Below, piece by piece: positions 28,038-37,889 of a stretch of DNA of 64,000 nucleotides (position 1 is its first letter; every line of letters starts with the position of its first letter). The notes under the pieces are model-generated. The model made no database searches and was not told the DNA's origin. It worked only from the letters and a program-made list of their open reading frames with translations. A program made the translations under genes and the position numbers. Origin of the DNA: Vibrio sp. SNU_ST1 (GTDB taxonomy: Bacteria > Pseudomonadota > Gammaproteobacteria > Enterobacterales > Vibrionaceae). The DNA lies in NCBI RefSeq assembly GCF_030563405.1, contig NZ_CP130748.1, forward strand, positions 124,001-188,000, in the 5' to 3' direction.

Positions 28038-28081
28038 TTGATAGCCCCTTTGTCTCTTCTTTTATAGAAGAATAAATTAAA

Positions 28082-28107
28082 AACCCAGCTTATAGCTGGG
28101 TTTTTTT
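28082..28107 (+). terminator. Terminator of rpmB-rpmG
   Basis: AACCCAGCT-TAT-AGCTGGGTT is followed by TTTTT, 45 bases after rpmG. Confidence 0.92.
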
Positions 28108-28346
28108 ATGCCCAAAATTTGGGAAACCCCTGTGTTTGAGAAAACTGAGGTTTTTTGAGAAGCTTAAGTTTTTCGAGAAGACTCAGTATTTTTGAGGAGC
28201 GTAAGTATTATGGGCTCAATTTGGCAGCTAACTGGTAGAAGTTACACTTGTAGTCGGGCGTATTGGATAGAAAAAAGCTCAGCATAGAAAGTTTCGCCTT
28301 TTTCACGATATACTGAGCACTCAATAGGTTAGATGAGCAGAATTAG
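28108..28346 (+). other. Intergenic region with imperfect short tandem segments
   Basis: At about 28144-28210 a loose repeat of the type TTTTTGAGAAGCTTAAG / TTTTTCGAGAAGACTCAG / TTTTTGAGGAGCGTAAG occurs three times with a period near 25 bp. There is no gene or clear promoter. It resembles degenerate tandem duplication. Confidence 0.4.
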
Positions 28347-28931
28347 ATGAGATATCGTGGACGTCGATGGAACAACATACTCATGTTCAGTGTGATTGTT
28401 TTTATTGGGGTGTTAAACCTTCCAACATTGATTAAAGCTTATTTGATCGATCCCGAACCTGAAGTTAAGGTCAGCGGTTCTTATCCTTCTCTTTTAAATC
28501 CAGCAGCTGAGCTTCAAGCTTTGCATTTTGCTAATTGGTCAGTTGTACTAGAAGACGAGCATTGGGCTTATCAATTTAAAGACACAGTGTTTCCTCAAAC
28601 TACCAGTGCACAAGAGTTGTCACAGAGATGGCAGGAACTTGTGGGCACCGAAGTTGACTCTCAAACCTATACCGACCTCTCACCACAATTGAATACCCCG
28701 CGCACCATTGAGGTGTGGTATCAAGATCAAGAAGAACCACAACGTATTACTTATTATCAACTACCTCAGTTCTGGTTGCTAAAAAACTGGAATGATCAGT
28801 GGTTGGCGGTGTCTATTGAAGAGAGCTACTTGTTTCCAATCTTTGGCTCAGACCAGTCCTTTAAATCATACCAGTCATTTAAATCAGATAAGCTATCTAT
28901 ATCAGCCGAACCATCTCTATCGGACGACTAA
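28347..28931 (+). CDS. Hypothetical membrane-anchored protein
   Basis: A 194-residue protein with a basic N-terminus and one hydrophobic segment ([19 protein letters not shown], about residues 11-29), so probably an inner-membrane anchor with a periplasmic domain. The body is rich in Trp and Gln ([18 protein letters not shown]). The tail carries a two-copy repeat ([13 protein letters not shown]) from an 18-bp DNA duplication near 28852-28887 and looks disordered. It lies 2 bp upstream of mutM, so likely cotranscribed. I do not recognise a characterised family; a similar gene sits before mutM in other vibrios. Confidence 0.7.
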   Translation: MRYRGRRWNNILMFSVIVFIGVLNLPTLIKAYLIDPEPEVKVSGSYPSLLNPAAELQALHFANWSVVLEDEHWAYQFKDTVFPQTTSAQELSQRWQELVGTEVDSQTYTDLSPQLNTPRTIEVWYQDQEEPQRITYYQLPQFWLLKNWNDQWLAVSIEESYLFPIFGSDQSFKSYQSFKSDKLSISAEPSLSDD

Positions 28932-28933
28932 CT

Positions 28934-29743
28934 ATGCCTGAATTACCTGAAGTTGAAGTAAGCCGCATGGGGATCTCGCCTCATTTAGTTGGCGAGACGA
29001 TTAAAACGCTTACCTTTCGTACCCCCAAGCTGCGCTGGGATATTCCTCAAGAACTTAAACGATTAGAAGGGCTGGTGATTCGCTCTATCTCACGCCGAGC
29101 TAAGTATCTATTGATTGAGACAGATGCTGGTACTGCGATTGTGCATCTAGGGATGTCTGGCTCACTGCGCGTGTTAGACGCAGACTTCCCGCCAGCAAAA
29201 CACGATCATGTGGATCTCAAGCTCACCAATGGCAAAGTCTTGCGCTACAACGATCCGCGCCGCTTTGGCGCTTGGCTGTGGTCTGCACCTAATGAAGTCC
29301 ATTCAGTGCTACTAGGCTCTGGCCCTGAACCACTAACCGATGACTTCAATGCAGATTATATCGCTGAAAAAGCCGCAAAACGAAAAGTTGCGGTTAAACA
29401 ATTCATTATGGACAATAAAGTCGTGGTGGGCGTGGGGAACATCTACGCCAACGAAGCGCTATTTTCTTCACGTATTAATCCTTTGCGTTCTGCAAGTAAG
29501 GTTACAAAACAAGAGTGGCTCTTGTTAACCAAAGAGATCAAGCAAGTACTCGCGACGGCTATCAGACAGGGTGGAACAACACTAAAAGACTTTGCCCAAG
29601 CGGATGGAAAGCCGGGATATTTTGCTCAAGAGCTGCAGGTTTATGGTAAGGCTGGTGAACAGTGTCCTAACTGTGCAGAGCTGATTCAGGAACTTAAAAT
29701 AGGGCAAAGAAACACGTTTTATTGCTCTCGTTGTCAGGTATAG
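28934..29743 (+). CDS. mutM: Formamidopyrimidine-DNA glycosylase (Fpg/MutM)
   Basis: 269 residues. The N-terminal catalytic Pro is in [14 protein letters not shown] (Pro2 after Met removal, with Glu3). Lys is in KHDHVDL, the H2TH segment is [17 protein letters not shown], and the C-terminal zinc finger has CPNC and CSRC with the end motif [12 protein letters not shown]. It removes 8-oxoguanine and nicks the strand. It is the last housekeeping gene before the LPS core locus begins. Confidence 0.97.
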   Translation: MPELPEVEVSRMGISPHLVGETIKTLTFRTPKLRWDIPQELKRLEGLVIRSISRRAKYLLIETDAGTAIVHLGMSGSLRVLDADFPPAKHDHVDLKLTNGKVLRYNDPRRFGAWLWSAPNEVHSVLLGSGPEPLTDDFNADYIAEKAAKRKVAVKQFIMDNKVVVGVGNIYANEALFSSRINPLRSASKVTKQEWLLLTKEIKQVLATAIRQGGTTLKDFAQADGKPGYFAQELQVYGKAGEQCPNCAELIQELKIGQRNTFYCSRCQV

Positions 29744-29951
29744 ATGTGTCCTTCTCAATACAGAAGTTGATATCACTTGAAGCTGTGTCTAGGGCACTTT
29801 ATCTGATAAAATTACGGGTATTATTGTGGAATTTGTCGTCTTCATTTCTAAAGGCAGAGTCTACCTCTAGAGCTTTGTTGATAATTCCTTACCTATGGCT
29901 GCTGACTTTGCCTTCGTTACATTACGCAAAAATAAAATATAAAGAGAAACT

Positions 29952-30902
29952 ATGAAGATATTTTATTATCTAAAACATGCCTTGCTCTCTATCGCACCTC
30001 GTTTGTATTTTTCAAAACAGTTTGAAAAGCTGGAAAAGTCATATTCAGGTCAAGCTGACTATATAAAAACCAGAGTAAATTATTATGTGAAAGGGCTCGG
30101 CGACTTTGATAAGGCTAGTCTAAGCTGCGAGATTAATAATTATTCTCGAAAAGGCTATACTTCTTATTTCTTTGATCTTAAAGAGTTTCTTCATTATTTT
30201 CCAAAGTACTTTCGTTTCAGTTACTACTTTGGCGATGAAACGCATATAGAGCCAGTTCCAACGCTATTTAAAGCTCGTCCGATTAATGGGAACAATAGTA
30301 ACTCTGTACTGTTCAAATTAGATAAGCGTCGTCATTTTCGATTCGTGGATGATAGTTTAAGTTTTTCTGATAAAAAAAATATGGCCGTGTTTCGTGGTGC
30401 TGTGACTCAACCACATAGAATTCGTTTTATGGAACATTTGTACGGTCATCCTCTGATGAATGCAGGTCAATCGAATGCTTCAGAGCAACACCCTGAGTGG
30501 CAACAGCCATTTATGACAGTAGAAGAACAGCTTCAGTACAAATTCATTATTTGCCTTGAAGGGAACGATGTTGCATCAAACTTGAAGTGGGCAATGTCTT
30601 CAAACTCACTTGTCGTTACTCCAAAAATGAAATTTGAAACGTGGTTTATGGAAGGCACTTTGCAGCCAGGCATACATTATGTAGAGGTGAAGGATGACTG
30701 GTCGGATTTTGAGCAAAAAATTCAATACTATTTAGACAACCCTAAAGAGTCTGAACAGATGATCAAAAATGCGCATGAATACCTTGCCCCTTTCCAAGAT
30801 GAACAACTAGAAAAATTGGTTTGTATTAAAACACTTCAAGAATACTTTAGACTATCTGGGCAAGCTGTTAACGAACACGCTATTAACGAGCAAGACAAAT
30901 GA
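29952..30902 (+). CDS. Glycosyltransferase family 90-like LPS core enzyme
   Basis: A 316-residue protein resembling the CAP10/LpsA group (GT90). The diagnostic part is MAVFRGAVTQPHRIRFME near residue 140, followed by KFIICLEGNDVASNLKWAMSS near residue 200, the region in this family that binds nucleotide sugar, and FETWFMEGTLQPGIHYVEV. It likely adds a hexose to the outer core. It starts at ATG 29952 (AAAGAGAAACT upstream) and overlaps waaF by 4 bp, so the two are translationally coupled. The gene is AT-rich compared with mutM. Donor and acceptor are unknown. Confidence 0.78.
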   Translation: MKIFYYLKHALLSIAPRLYFSKQFEKLEKSYSGQADYIKTRVNYYVKGLGDFDKASLSCEINNYSRKGYTSYFFDLKEFLHYFPKYFRFSYYFGDETHIEPVPTLFKARPINGNNSNSVLFKLDKRRHFRFVDDSLSFSDKKNMAVFRGAVTQPHRIRFMEHLYGHPLMNAGQSNASEQHPEWQQPFMTVEEQLQYKFIICLEGNDVASNLKWAMSSNSLVVTPKMKFETWFMEGTLQPGIHYVEVKDDWSDFEQKIQYYLDNPKESEQMIKNAHEYLAPFQDEQLEKLVCIKTLQEYFRLSGQAVNEHAINEQDK

Positions 30903-31954
30903 AAATTCTGATTATTGGCCCGTCATGGGTTGGAGACATGGTAATGTCTCAAGGCTTATATATTGAGTTGCAAAGACAGTATCCTGACGCAAAAATTGAT
31001 GTTCTAGCGCCAGCATGGTGTAAGCCTATTTTGGAAAGAATGCCGCAAGTCAATCAAGCTCTTGAAATGCCACTAGGGCATGGGCAATTTGATCTGAAAT
31101 CTCGTTATAGGATCGGAAAATCGTTGAGGGAAGTACAGTACGATAAAGCGTACGTATTACCTAACTCCGCGAAATCAGCTTTAATTCCCCTGTTTGCACG
31201 TGTCTCTGAACGAGTCGGTTGGAAAGGTGAAATGCGTTATGGCTTGCTTAACGACGTTAGAACCAATAAGAAAGCGTTTCAATACATGTTAGAGCGATAT
31301 GTAGCGTTAGCGCACCCTAAAGCTGAAATGACGGGTAGTGGTTGTTTAGGTGAATTGTCATCATTACCTTTCCCTAGTTTGCAAGTTGTTGACTCTAGCC
31401 AACAAGAGGCTATGGAGCAATTTGGTTTAAACAATCAAAGGCCTGTTCTTGGTTTATGTCCTGGCGCTGAGTTTGGCCCTGCGAAACGTTGGCCTGATAA
31501 TCACTTTGCAACAGCAGCAACAGCGATGATAAAGCAAGGTTACCAAGTGTGGTTGTTTGGCTCGGCTAAAGATCGTGAAGTAACCCAAAAGATAATCGAA
31601 CAAGTCCCTGTTAATATGCAGCAGCATTGCTTCAATTTAGCTGGAGATACGAGCTTAATTCAGGCTGTAGACTTGATCGGGGCTTGTCGTACTGTCGTTA
31701 GCAATGATTCTGGGCTGATGCATGTGGCCGCCGCGGTGGGCTGTAATGTCGTGGCTGTTTATGGCTCTAGTTCACCTAAATATACGCCACCGCTAACGAA
31801 CAAACTGGTAATCATCAATACTGATATTGAGTGCCGACCTTGCTTTGAACGAACTTGTCCCAAGCAGCATCTAAAGTGCCTAACTGAGTTAATGCCGAGT
31901 AGAGTCATTAGTGCTATTGAGCAGTTTGATGTTATTTCCCAAGGCAAAATATAA
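30899..31954 (+). CDS. waaF: ADP-heptose:LPS heptosyltransferase II
   Basis: 351 residues, GT9 family. The N-terminus MKILIIGPSWVGDMVMSQ, then DVLAPAWCKPILERMP and VLPNSAKSALIPLFARV match E. coli WaaF closely. The C-terminal ADP-heptose site carries LCPGAEFGPAKRWP and VSNDSGLMHVAAAVG. It adds the second heptose of the inner core. It overlaps the GT90 gene and lies 13 bp before waaA. Confidence 0.95.
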   Translation: MKILIIGPSWVGDMVMSQGLYIELQRQYPDAKIDVLAPAWCKPILERMPQVNQALEMPLGHGQFDLKSRYRIGKSLREVQYDKAYVLPNSAKSALIPLFARVSERVGWKGEMRYGLLNDVRTNKKAFQYMLERYVALAHPKAEMTGSGCLGELSSLPFPSLQVVDSSQQEAMEQFGLNNQRPVLGLCPGAEFGPAKRWPDNHFATAATAMIKQGYQVWLFGSAKDREVTQKIIEQVPVNMQQHCFNLAGDTSLIQAVDLIGACRTVVSNDSGLMHVAAAVGCNVVAVYGSSSPKYTPPLTNKLVIINTDIECRPCFERTCPKQHLKCLTELMPSRVISAIEQFDVISQGKI

Positions 31955-31967
31955 ATAAGGTCGTTAT

Positions 31968-33287
31968 ATGAGCATCGTCGTTCGTTGGGCCTATACCGCG
32001 CTACTTTTCTTTGTTAGCCCTATTCTGCTTTGGGGCTTATATCGCTCCAAAGCAAACAAACCGCCTTTTGGTCATCGCTGGAAAGAGCATTTCGGATTTA
32101 CACCGCCTATTAAGAATAGACAATCGGGTGTGATTTGGATTCATGCCGTTTCAGTAGGGGAAGTGCTGGCGAGTAAGAAGTTAGTTGAACAACTGGCGAT
32201 ACAAAACCCAGATAAAAGAATACTGATCACTACAACAACGAGTACAGGGGCTGAGCAGGTAGAAAAGATGAGCGGTTCGATTAGCCACCGTTATATGCCT
32301 ATTGATTTTAGTTGGTGTGTTCAACGTTTTATCAACCTCGTTCAGCCAGATAACATGCTCATTATTGAAACGGAATTATGGCCAAACACCATTAACACCG
32401 TTGCTAAAAATGATATTCCGATAATATTAGTCAATGGACGATTATCAGAAAAATCAGCCAGCAATTATCAAAAAATGAGTTCGTTAATTTATCCGACAAT
32501 TTCTAAGTTAAGTTTAATATTGACGCTACACTCTGATGATAAATCTCGATTTGAGTTACTAGGTGCGCCGAGCGAAAAAGTCATTGTCACAGGGTCAATT
32601 AAGTACGATGTGTCGATTGATAATAATGTAATCGCACAAGGCGAGCATCTTAAAGATATTTTGGGGCAGGGTAGGCAGATTTTCGTCGCCGCGAGCACCC
32701 ATGCGGGCGAAGATGAACAAATATTTAGAGCTTACCAACAAGCCAAAAGAGAACTGCCAAAATTACTCTTAGTGATAGTACCTCGTCATCCTGAGCGGTT
32801 TGATTCAGTTGCAGAATTGGCTCAAAACCAAGGCTTAGTTTTGGTTCGACGAACCGAAGTTGTTGACGAGTTACCGCTCGATGTCGACGTCTACCTAGGA
32901 GATACGATGGGAGAGCTTATGGTTATGCTTTCTGCGAGTGATCTCGTCTTTATGGGAGGAAGCCTACTTGGAAAGAAAGTAGGAGGGCATAACTTCATCG
33001 AACCTGCGCTGCTTCAAAAATACTGCTTAACAGGGCCGAGCTATTTCAATTTTGCAGACCTGGCGAATCAATTGATCGACTCGAGCGCACTGTCTGTTGT
33101 AGCCGATGAGAATGAGCTTGCTTTACAAATGATCAGTGCATTATCCAAGCCTAAAGAGTTAATTGAAAAAGGGCGAATAGGCTATGGTATAGTTCAACAG
33201 AATCAAGGTGCGTTACATAAAACACTCCAATTGATACATCATTCAGCCACCAATAATCAGTCAACCAATATTGAGACATCACCATGA
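31968..33287 (+). CDS. waaA: 3-deoxy-D-manno-octulosonic acid (Kdo) transferase
   Basis: 439 residues. N-terminal membrane anchor (WAYTALLFFVSPILLWGLY). The catalytic Glu is in WIHAVSVGEVLAS near residue 64, with ETELWPNTI near 128. The GT30 C-terminal site has VIVPRHPERF and MGGSLLGKKVGGHNFIEPA. It transfers CMP-Kdo to lipid IVA. Because kdkA and an opsX-like gene are nearby, this WaaA may be monofunctional, adding a single Kdo, as in Haemophilus. The 3' end overlaps the next gene by 4 bp. Confidence 0.95.
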   Translation: MSIVVRWAYTALLFFVSPILLWGLYRSKANKPPFGHRWKEHFGFTPPIKNRQSGVIWIHAVSVGEVLASKKLVEQLAIQNPDKRILITTTTSTGAEQVEKMSGSISHRYMPIDFSWCVQRFINLVQPDNMLIIETELWPNTINTVAKNDIPIILVNGRLSEKSASNYQKMSSLIYPTISKLSLILTLHSDDKSRFELLGAPSEKVIVTGSIKYDVSIDNNVIAQGEHLKDILGQGRQIFVAASTHAGEDEQIFRAYQQAKRELPKLLLVIVPRHPERFDSVAELAQNQGLVLVRRTEVVDELPLDVDVYLGDTMGELMVMLSASDLVFMGGSLLGKKVGGHNFIEPALLQKYCLTGPSYFNFADLANQLIDSSALSVVADENELALQMISALSKPKELIEKGRIGYGIVQQNQGALHKTLQLIHHSATNNQSTNIETSP

Positions 33288-34024
33288 TCAAAACTTTTGT
33301 TATTCATGTAAGCAAAGGCTACGAAGAACGTAGAAAACATATAGATAAGCACCTGCCAGAAGTGGGCATCACTGATTACGAATATATGTTAGCTGGTGAT
33401 ATCGATGATCTATCTGATGACGTTAGAAATGGTTTTTTTGACGACTCACTGAGGCTCCCTGAGAAGTCTTGCTTTTATAAGCACTACTTAGTGATGAAAA
33501 AAGTCGTAGAAGAACAAATTCCACAAGTATTAGTGTTAGAAGATGATGCTTTTTTAAATAGCGATTTTATTGAGCAACTAGAAGCTTTCCAAAGTGAGCT
33601 TATTGGTGAAGAGAAGTATCTTGTAAATATTGAAGAGGCATCAAGCTTAGTACCCGCATCAGTAAGAGTGCCAAATCAACATCTGTACTTGTGTAAAACG
33701 AATAAGCTTACTGGTGGTTTGCTTTATGACCTTAGTTTTGCTCGCGCAATGGTAGAGCATATGGAAAGCAATGTAACCGACGCACCTATTGATGGTTATA
33801 TTGGTAATGAACGAACGACATTAGAGTACAATATTTTTTGGACACACCCACCTTTGGTTCGACAGGGCAGTAAAACCGGTGCATTTGATAGTGAGTTGAG
33901 TGGTAGAACCTCAGGGCTTTATGCGACGGTTAGAAGTTGGTTTAAAGAGGGATACCGAACTCATGTTCGAAGCCATGTCAGCAGCAAGCACAAAGCACTT
34001 TTTAAAAATATTACGAAGTACTAA
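33284..34024 (+). CDS. Glycosyltransferase family 25 (LPS outer core)
   Basis: A 246-residue protein with the GT25/Lex2B-LgtB start FVIHVSKGYEERRKHIDKHL, the conserved SCFYKHYLVMKKVVE (ligand helix) and the acidic metal motif VLVLEDDAFL near residue 89. Members transfer galactose or glucose to lipooligosaccharide. The start overlaps the waaA stop (4 bp). Sugar and linkage cannot be read. Confidence 0.85.
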   Translation: MIKTFVIHVSKGYEERRKHIDKHLPEVGITDYEYMLAGDIDDLSDDVRNGFFDDSLRLPEKSCFYKHYLVMKKVVEEQIPQVLVLEDDAFLNSDFIEQLEAFQSELIGEEKYLVNIEEASSLVPASVRVPNQHLYLCKTNKLTGGLLYDLSFARAMVEHMESNVTDAPIDGYIGNERTTLEYNIFWTHPPLVRQGSKTGAFDSELSGRTSGLYATVRSWFKEGYRTHVRSHVSSKHKALFKNITKY

Positions 34025-34027
34025 ATT

Positions 34028-34921
34028 ATGAAATCAGAATTGGCTAGAAAACACTTAACATTTGTCATTTATGGCAATGATAGAACTTACTATCAAGGCG
34101 CAAGATTTTGCATTTTGTCTTTTTTAGCCAATTGGGTTGAGGCAAATGGAACTCGGCCTGAAATTTCTGTTCTAGCAGAAGAGCCTGAGCACTTCGCTAA
34201 TATGCCAATTAAAGTGTTTCCGATATCGCCAGCTCAAAAGGCTGAATGGAGTCTAGGCAATACTTATCACTTCAGAATCAAGAACCGCGGCTTAAAATAT
34301 CTTTGTGATAATTTAGAGTTGAGTCCTGAAGATAAACTGCTTTTTCTAGATACAGATACGTACTTTAACGTGCCAACAAACGTTTACTTCGACTCTATAT
34401 CGGATAAAAACGCGTTACTGTTTTGCTCAGAAGTGAACATCAATACTTTGCCAAGCACCAATGAGTATGCACATATCAGAGATAGAGATATAAAGCTTAT
34501 GGATGGCAGTGTCTACCGCACCAACCCAGACTCAGTTATGTGGGCGTCAGCAGTCATCGGTATCACCGGAAATCACACATCAGCTTTTGATCATGCCGAT
34601 GTGTTGATTCAAGCGTTACGTCAAGAAGGGTGTGAGGCGCACACTTTAGAGCAGTTTGCGTTATCTGAAGCGCTCTCTACACAGGTGAATATTGAACCCG
34701 CGAAAGCTTGGCTCAATCATTATTCAACGAGTGGACGAAAAGACTGGGCGAGAACCGTGTTGGAACAGTTCTTTGAAGCACATGGAGATAAACCATTTGA
34801 AGAGCAAATACGCTTAGCTAAAGAAGTGTCCTTCAAGCGCCCTCTTGCCGAAGTGATTCGAGGGCATATCTATAAAAAGAAAAAGAAACTTCGTAAGTTA
34901 TTTGGTTTGAAAGAAGAATAA
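34028..34921 (+). CDS. Putative GT-A glycosyltransferase with DxD motif
   Basis: A 297-residue protein with a GT8-like look. The start LTFVIYGNDRTYYQGARFCILSFLANW is followed by the metal-binding LLFLDTDTYFNVP near residue 114 and, near residue 180, WASAVIGITGNHT. The C-terminus is a very basic helix (HIYKKKKKLRKLFGLKEE) suited to inner-membrane contact. It lies 3 bp after the GT25 gene. I infer an outer-core role from context; no named family member is recognised. Confidence 0.65.
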   Translation: MKSELARKHLTFVIYGNDRTYYQGARFCILSFLANWVEANGTRPEISVLAEEPEHFANMPIKVFPISPAQKAEWSLGNTYHFRIKNRGLKYLCDNLELSPEDKLLFLDTDTYFNVPTNVYFDSISDKNALLFCSEVNINTLPSTNEYAHIRDRDIKLMDGSVYRTNPDSVMWASAVIGITGNHTSAFDHADVLIQALRQEGCEAHTLEQFALSEALSTQVNIEPAKAWLNHYSTSGRKDWARTVLEQFFEAHGDKPFEEQIRLAKEVSFKRPLAEVIRGHIYKKKKKLRKLFGLKEE

Positions 34922-34922
34922 A

Positions 34923-35645
34923 TCATAGGCTCTCAAGGGTACTCATTTTGTACCCTTGTTCAATTTGTGAAAAATCAAAGTGCTGAGCATCAATCCTTCC
35001 TAATCGAACTTCTTTTTCGAATGAGCGCTCGAGTCGCTTTAAATTACTCTCTTTCCAGCTATTACCTGTTTGCGTTAGGCATTTATCAAAATCGATAATC
35101 CAAACCTTGCCTGCTTTATCAACGAGAATGTTATGGATATTGAGGTCGGTATGATTGACCCCGGCATCGTGCATTTTTCGAATTTGATGACCAATATCGT
35201 TGAAATGGGAATCGGATAGTTTTTTGTTTGATAGTATCTTTACTAAGTCTTCTGCGTCGGAAATCTTTTCAATTAAAATATCGGCTTTGTAAACGAGCCC
35301 TTCTTGCGAAACTTTCGCAGCCACGGGTGTCGGGACATTAACTTTATGTGTGGCTAGAAGCTCAAGTAACATTAGCTCTTGGTATGCTCGTGAGTTCTCT
35401 AATCCAGTAAATAAATAGCTGTCTCTAACTAGCTTTCCAAACAAGCCGCCGCGATGATAATGTCGAAGAGCGAAATTGCTTTTTTCTCCCTTAACAAACC
35501 ATGTTGTTCCTCTACCTTGAGCGTGCCCCAGTATTGCTTGATTCGCCTTCCAATAATCCACAGAAAAAGCCAATTCAACGTCTTCGGTGAGTAATTTAGG
35601 ATTATACCAGTACGTTGTTTTATGGATTTGCTTTGTTGTAAACAT
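34923..35645 (-). CDS. kdkA: 3-deoxy-D-manno-octulosonic acid kinase
   Basis: 240 residues with a eukaryotic-like small kinase fold: FALRHYHRGGLFGKLVRDSYLF near residue 56, a catalytic loop HTDLNIHNILVD near residue 165, and a metal-binding IIDFDKC near residue 183. KdkA phosphorylates Kdo in lipid A-Kdo at O-4, using ATP, as in Haemophilus and Vibrio. It is transcribed opposite to its neighbours, so it breaks the core locus into segments. It is divergent from the GT9 gene at 35717. Confidence 0.92.
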   Translation of the reverse strand: MFTTKQIHKTTYWYNPKLLTEDVELAFSVDYWKANQAILGHAQGRGTTWFVKGEKSNFALRHYHRGGLFGKLVRDSYLFTGLENSRAYQELMLLELLATHKVNVPTPVAAKVSQEGLVYKADILIEKISDAEDLVKILSNKKLSDSHFNDIGHQIRKMHDAGVNHTDLNIHNILVDKAGKVWIIDFDKCLTQTGNSWKESNLKRLERSFEKEVRLGRIDAQHFDFSQIEQGYKMSTLESL

Positions 35646-35716
35646 GAATCACTGTCTCGTATTGGGGAGTTTATGGCATACTTGGTAGAACAGTATATCA
35701 AACGCCGAACAGATTA

Positions 35717-36817
35717 ATGAACGATTCATGTAGTTACCAAAAAATATTAGTTGTTGCCACTCATTGCATTGGTGATAGTTTGTTGATCTCTGCTTTTACC
35801 CATAGTCTGAGAAAAGCGTTTCCGACCGCAACAATAGATGTTTTAGTTAATGCTAGAGGGGAGATGGTTTTTGGTACCAATCCAGACGTTGACTCTTTAG
35901 TTGAAATTCCGCCAAGAGCATCCGTTAAGGACTATTATCGGATTTTAAAAACGCATGGTCGATATGATTTAGTCGTCAATGAAATGCTTAATGATAGAAC
36001 AGCTATCTATAGTTTTATCTTTGGTAAGAAAAGACTTGGTGCAATTGATGAATCGCTTTCTGGCGCCTGGGTTAAAAAGTTAATTTATACTCATTACATT
36101 AAAGAACAGCATCGCTTTGAGCATAAAATGAGTCGCGTTGCTCGTATGCTGGATACCATAGATGTTAATTGTATTGCACGGCTAGTCTCTCCCGAAGAGT
36201 TATTACCTTCAGCGGTTCAAAAGAGATTGCCATCAAACTACATTGTTGTACATGCGCCATCCTCCAACGAAATTAAGCAGTGGCCAGTCTCGTATTGGGT
36301 TGAAGTCATCAATCGTCTGATATCTGCAGGTTATAATATTGTCTTATCTGGCGCTAAATTAGAACGAGACGAGACCATTGTTGAACAAATCATTAGCCAA
36401 GTTCCTGAATCGAATCAACTGGTCAGTGTTTTGGGGGAATTATCATTAGCTCAAACCTCTGTATTAATAAAACACAGTGATGGTTTTGTTGGACCTGATA
36501 GTGGCCCTGGTCACCTCGCATCAGGTTACTCTATCCCAATTGTATCTATTATTAGCGTAGCGCCAGCAAGCATGTGGTCACCTTGGCCATATGAAGAGCC
36601 AATTGATGTAACGAACAATTTATACAGCAATGGTGTTAGCTCCCAAAGAGTCGCCAATATTAGACTTGTGCAATCTGAACGTAACTGCGTCCCTTGCTAT
36701 AAAAATAAATGTCAGATTAGCGATGATGTCTATTCGCCATGCCTTCAAGATATCAAGCCAGATAACGTTGTTTCTGCTGTTCTAGAAATGATGCCATTGG
36801 AATCGAACAATGAATAA
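35717..36817 (+). CDS. Glycosyltransferase family 9 (heptosyltransferase-like)
   Basis: A 366-residue GT9 protein. Start ILVVATHCIGDSLLISAFTHSLRKAFP; the C-terminal site has VVHAPSSNEIKQWP, then DGFVGPDSGPGHLASGYS. A Cys-rich C-terminus (NCVPCYKNKCQ, then SPCLQDI) is like that of other heptosyltransferases such as WaaQ/WaaF. It probably transfers a heptose in the inner or outer core. It overlaps the opsX-like gene by 8 bp. It is not clearly WaaC, WaaF or WaaQ. Confidence 0.8.
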   Translation: MNDSCSYQKILVVATHCIGDSLLISAFTHSLRKAFPTATIDVLVNARGEMVFGTNPDVDSLVEIPPRASVKDYYRILKTHGRYDLVVNEMLNDRTAIYSFIFGKKRLGAIDESLSGAWVKKLIYTHYIKEQHRFEHKMSRVARMLDTIDVNCIARLVSPEELLPSAVQKRLPSNYIVVHAPSSNEIKQWPVSYWVEVINRLISAGYNIVLSGAKLERDETIVEQIISQVPESNQLVSVLGELSLAQTSVLIKHSDGFVGPDSGPGHLASGYSIPIVSIISVAPASMWSPWPYEEPIDVTNNLYSNGVSSQRVANIRLVQSERNCVPCYKNKCQISDDVYSPCLQDIKPDNVVSAVLEMMPLESNNE

Positions 36818-37880
36818 CGCTCTTTCTGCTCCAAAATCTATTTGTATTCTGCGTTTATCTGCCATTGGTGACGTTTGTCATGCCCTTTCTGTGGTGCAAC
36901 TTATTCAAGCTACCTATCCAGAATGTCAGATCACGTGGGTGATGGGAAAAATCGAAGCTCAATTACTTGGTGATGTACCTGGAATTCAAGTTGTAGTGTT
37001 TGATAAAAAACGCGGCCTAAAAGGAATGAAAGAAGTATGGGGATCCCTACGTCCAACTCGGTTTGATTATTTGCTGCATATGCAAGTTGCACTAAGAGCC
37101 AGCCTATTAACGTTAGGAATAAAGGCAAAAGTAAAACTTGGTTTTAGTTGGATGCGTGCCAAAGAGGGGCAGTGGCTCTTTACCAATCGCAAGCTGCCAA
37201 AAACGGACGCATCTCATGTGTTGGATAATTTCTCTGAATTTGCTTACTTTTTGGGATGTCCCAAACAGGTCCCGAGGTGGGATCTTGCTTTGTCTGATGA
37301 AGACCAAAGACTCGCGATGGAGCTTGAGCATGAGCATGAGCCGTATATTGTTATTAGCCCTGCCGCGAGTAAAGATGAGAGAAACTGGTTAGTTGAGCGC
37401 TATGCCGCTGTCGCCGATCATGCTTATCAATTAGGCTTTAAAGTGGTTTTTTGTGGTGCTCCAACGGACAGAGAGCGCAGCTTAACCGACAATATATCTC
37501 AGCACATGACATCACCTTGTATTAACTTAGTAGGCTCAACCTCGTTAAAGCAGCTTACCGCAGTTATTGGTAAATCCAGTGTTGTGATCGCTCCTGATTC
37601 AGGGCCTGCACACATTGCGACGACTCAAGGTGTCCCCGTGATTGGTTTGTATGCGCACAGTAACCCAATGCGAACAGGGCCTTACCATAGTTTAGACAGT
37701 GTGGTTTCTGTCTATGAACAGATTGCTGAAGAGCAACACGGTAAGGCGGTTGACGAGCTTCCATGGGGAACCCGAGTAAAAGGAAAAGGTCTTATGGCTC
37801 TTATTTCTACAGAATCGGTGATTGAGCAGCTAGAGCGTGAATTAGGCCGATTGAAAAACAAGAAAACATCCAGTGAATAA
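36810..37880 (+). CDS. opsX: Heptosyltransferase I, OpsX/WaaC-like
   Basis: A 356-residue GT9 protein. The start SAPKSICILRLSAIGDVCHALSVVQ is the OpsX type of Haemophilus rather than enterobacterial WaaC. The C-terminal site has VISPAASKDERNW, VVIAPDSGPAHIATTQGVP and a long loop to PWGTRVKG. OpsX adds the first heptose to a phosphorylated single Kdo, the product of WaaA and KdkA, which are both encoded nearby. It lies 9 bp before coaD. The specific assignment rests on recalled similarity and context. Confidence 0.8.
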   Translation: MNNALSAPKSICILRLSAIGDVCHALSVVQLIQATYPECQITWVMGKIEAQLLGDVPGIQVVVFDKKRGLKGMKEVWGSLRPTRFDYLLHMQVALRASLLTLGIKAKVKLGFSWMRAKEGQWLFTNRKLPKTDASHVLDNFSEFAYFLGCPKQVPRWDLALSDEDQRLAMELEHEHEPYIVISPAASKDERNWLVERYAAVADHAYQLGFKVVFCGAPTDRERSLTDNISQHMTSPCINLVGSTSLKQLTAVIGKSSVVIAPDSGPAHIATTQGVPVIGLYAHSNPMRTGPYHSLDSVVSVYEQIAEEQHGKAVDELPWGTRVKGKGLMALISTESVIEQLERELGRLKNKKTSSE

Positions 37881-37889
37881 AGGAATGTC

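Noticed and set aside
29722..29955. Open frame of 77 codons between mutM and the GT90 gene
   Set aside because: It overlaps the mutM 3' end and the next start, has no ribosome site and no recognisable content; left as spacer.
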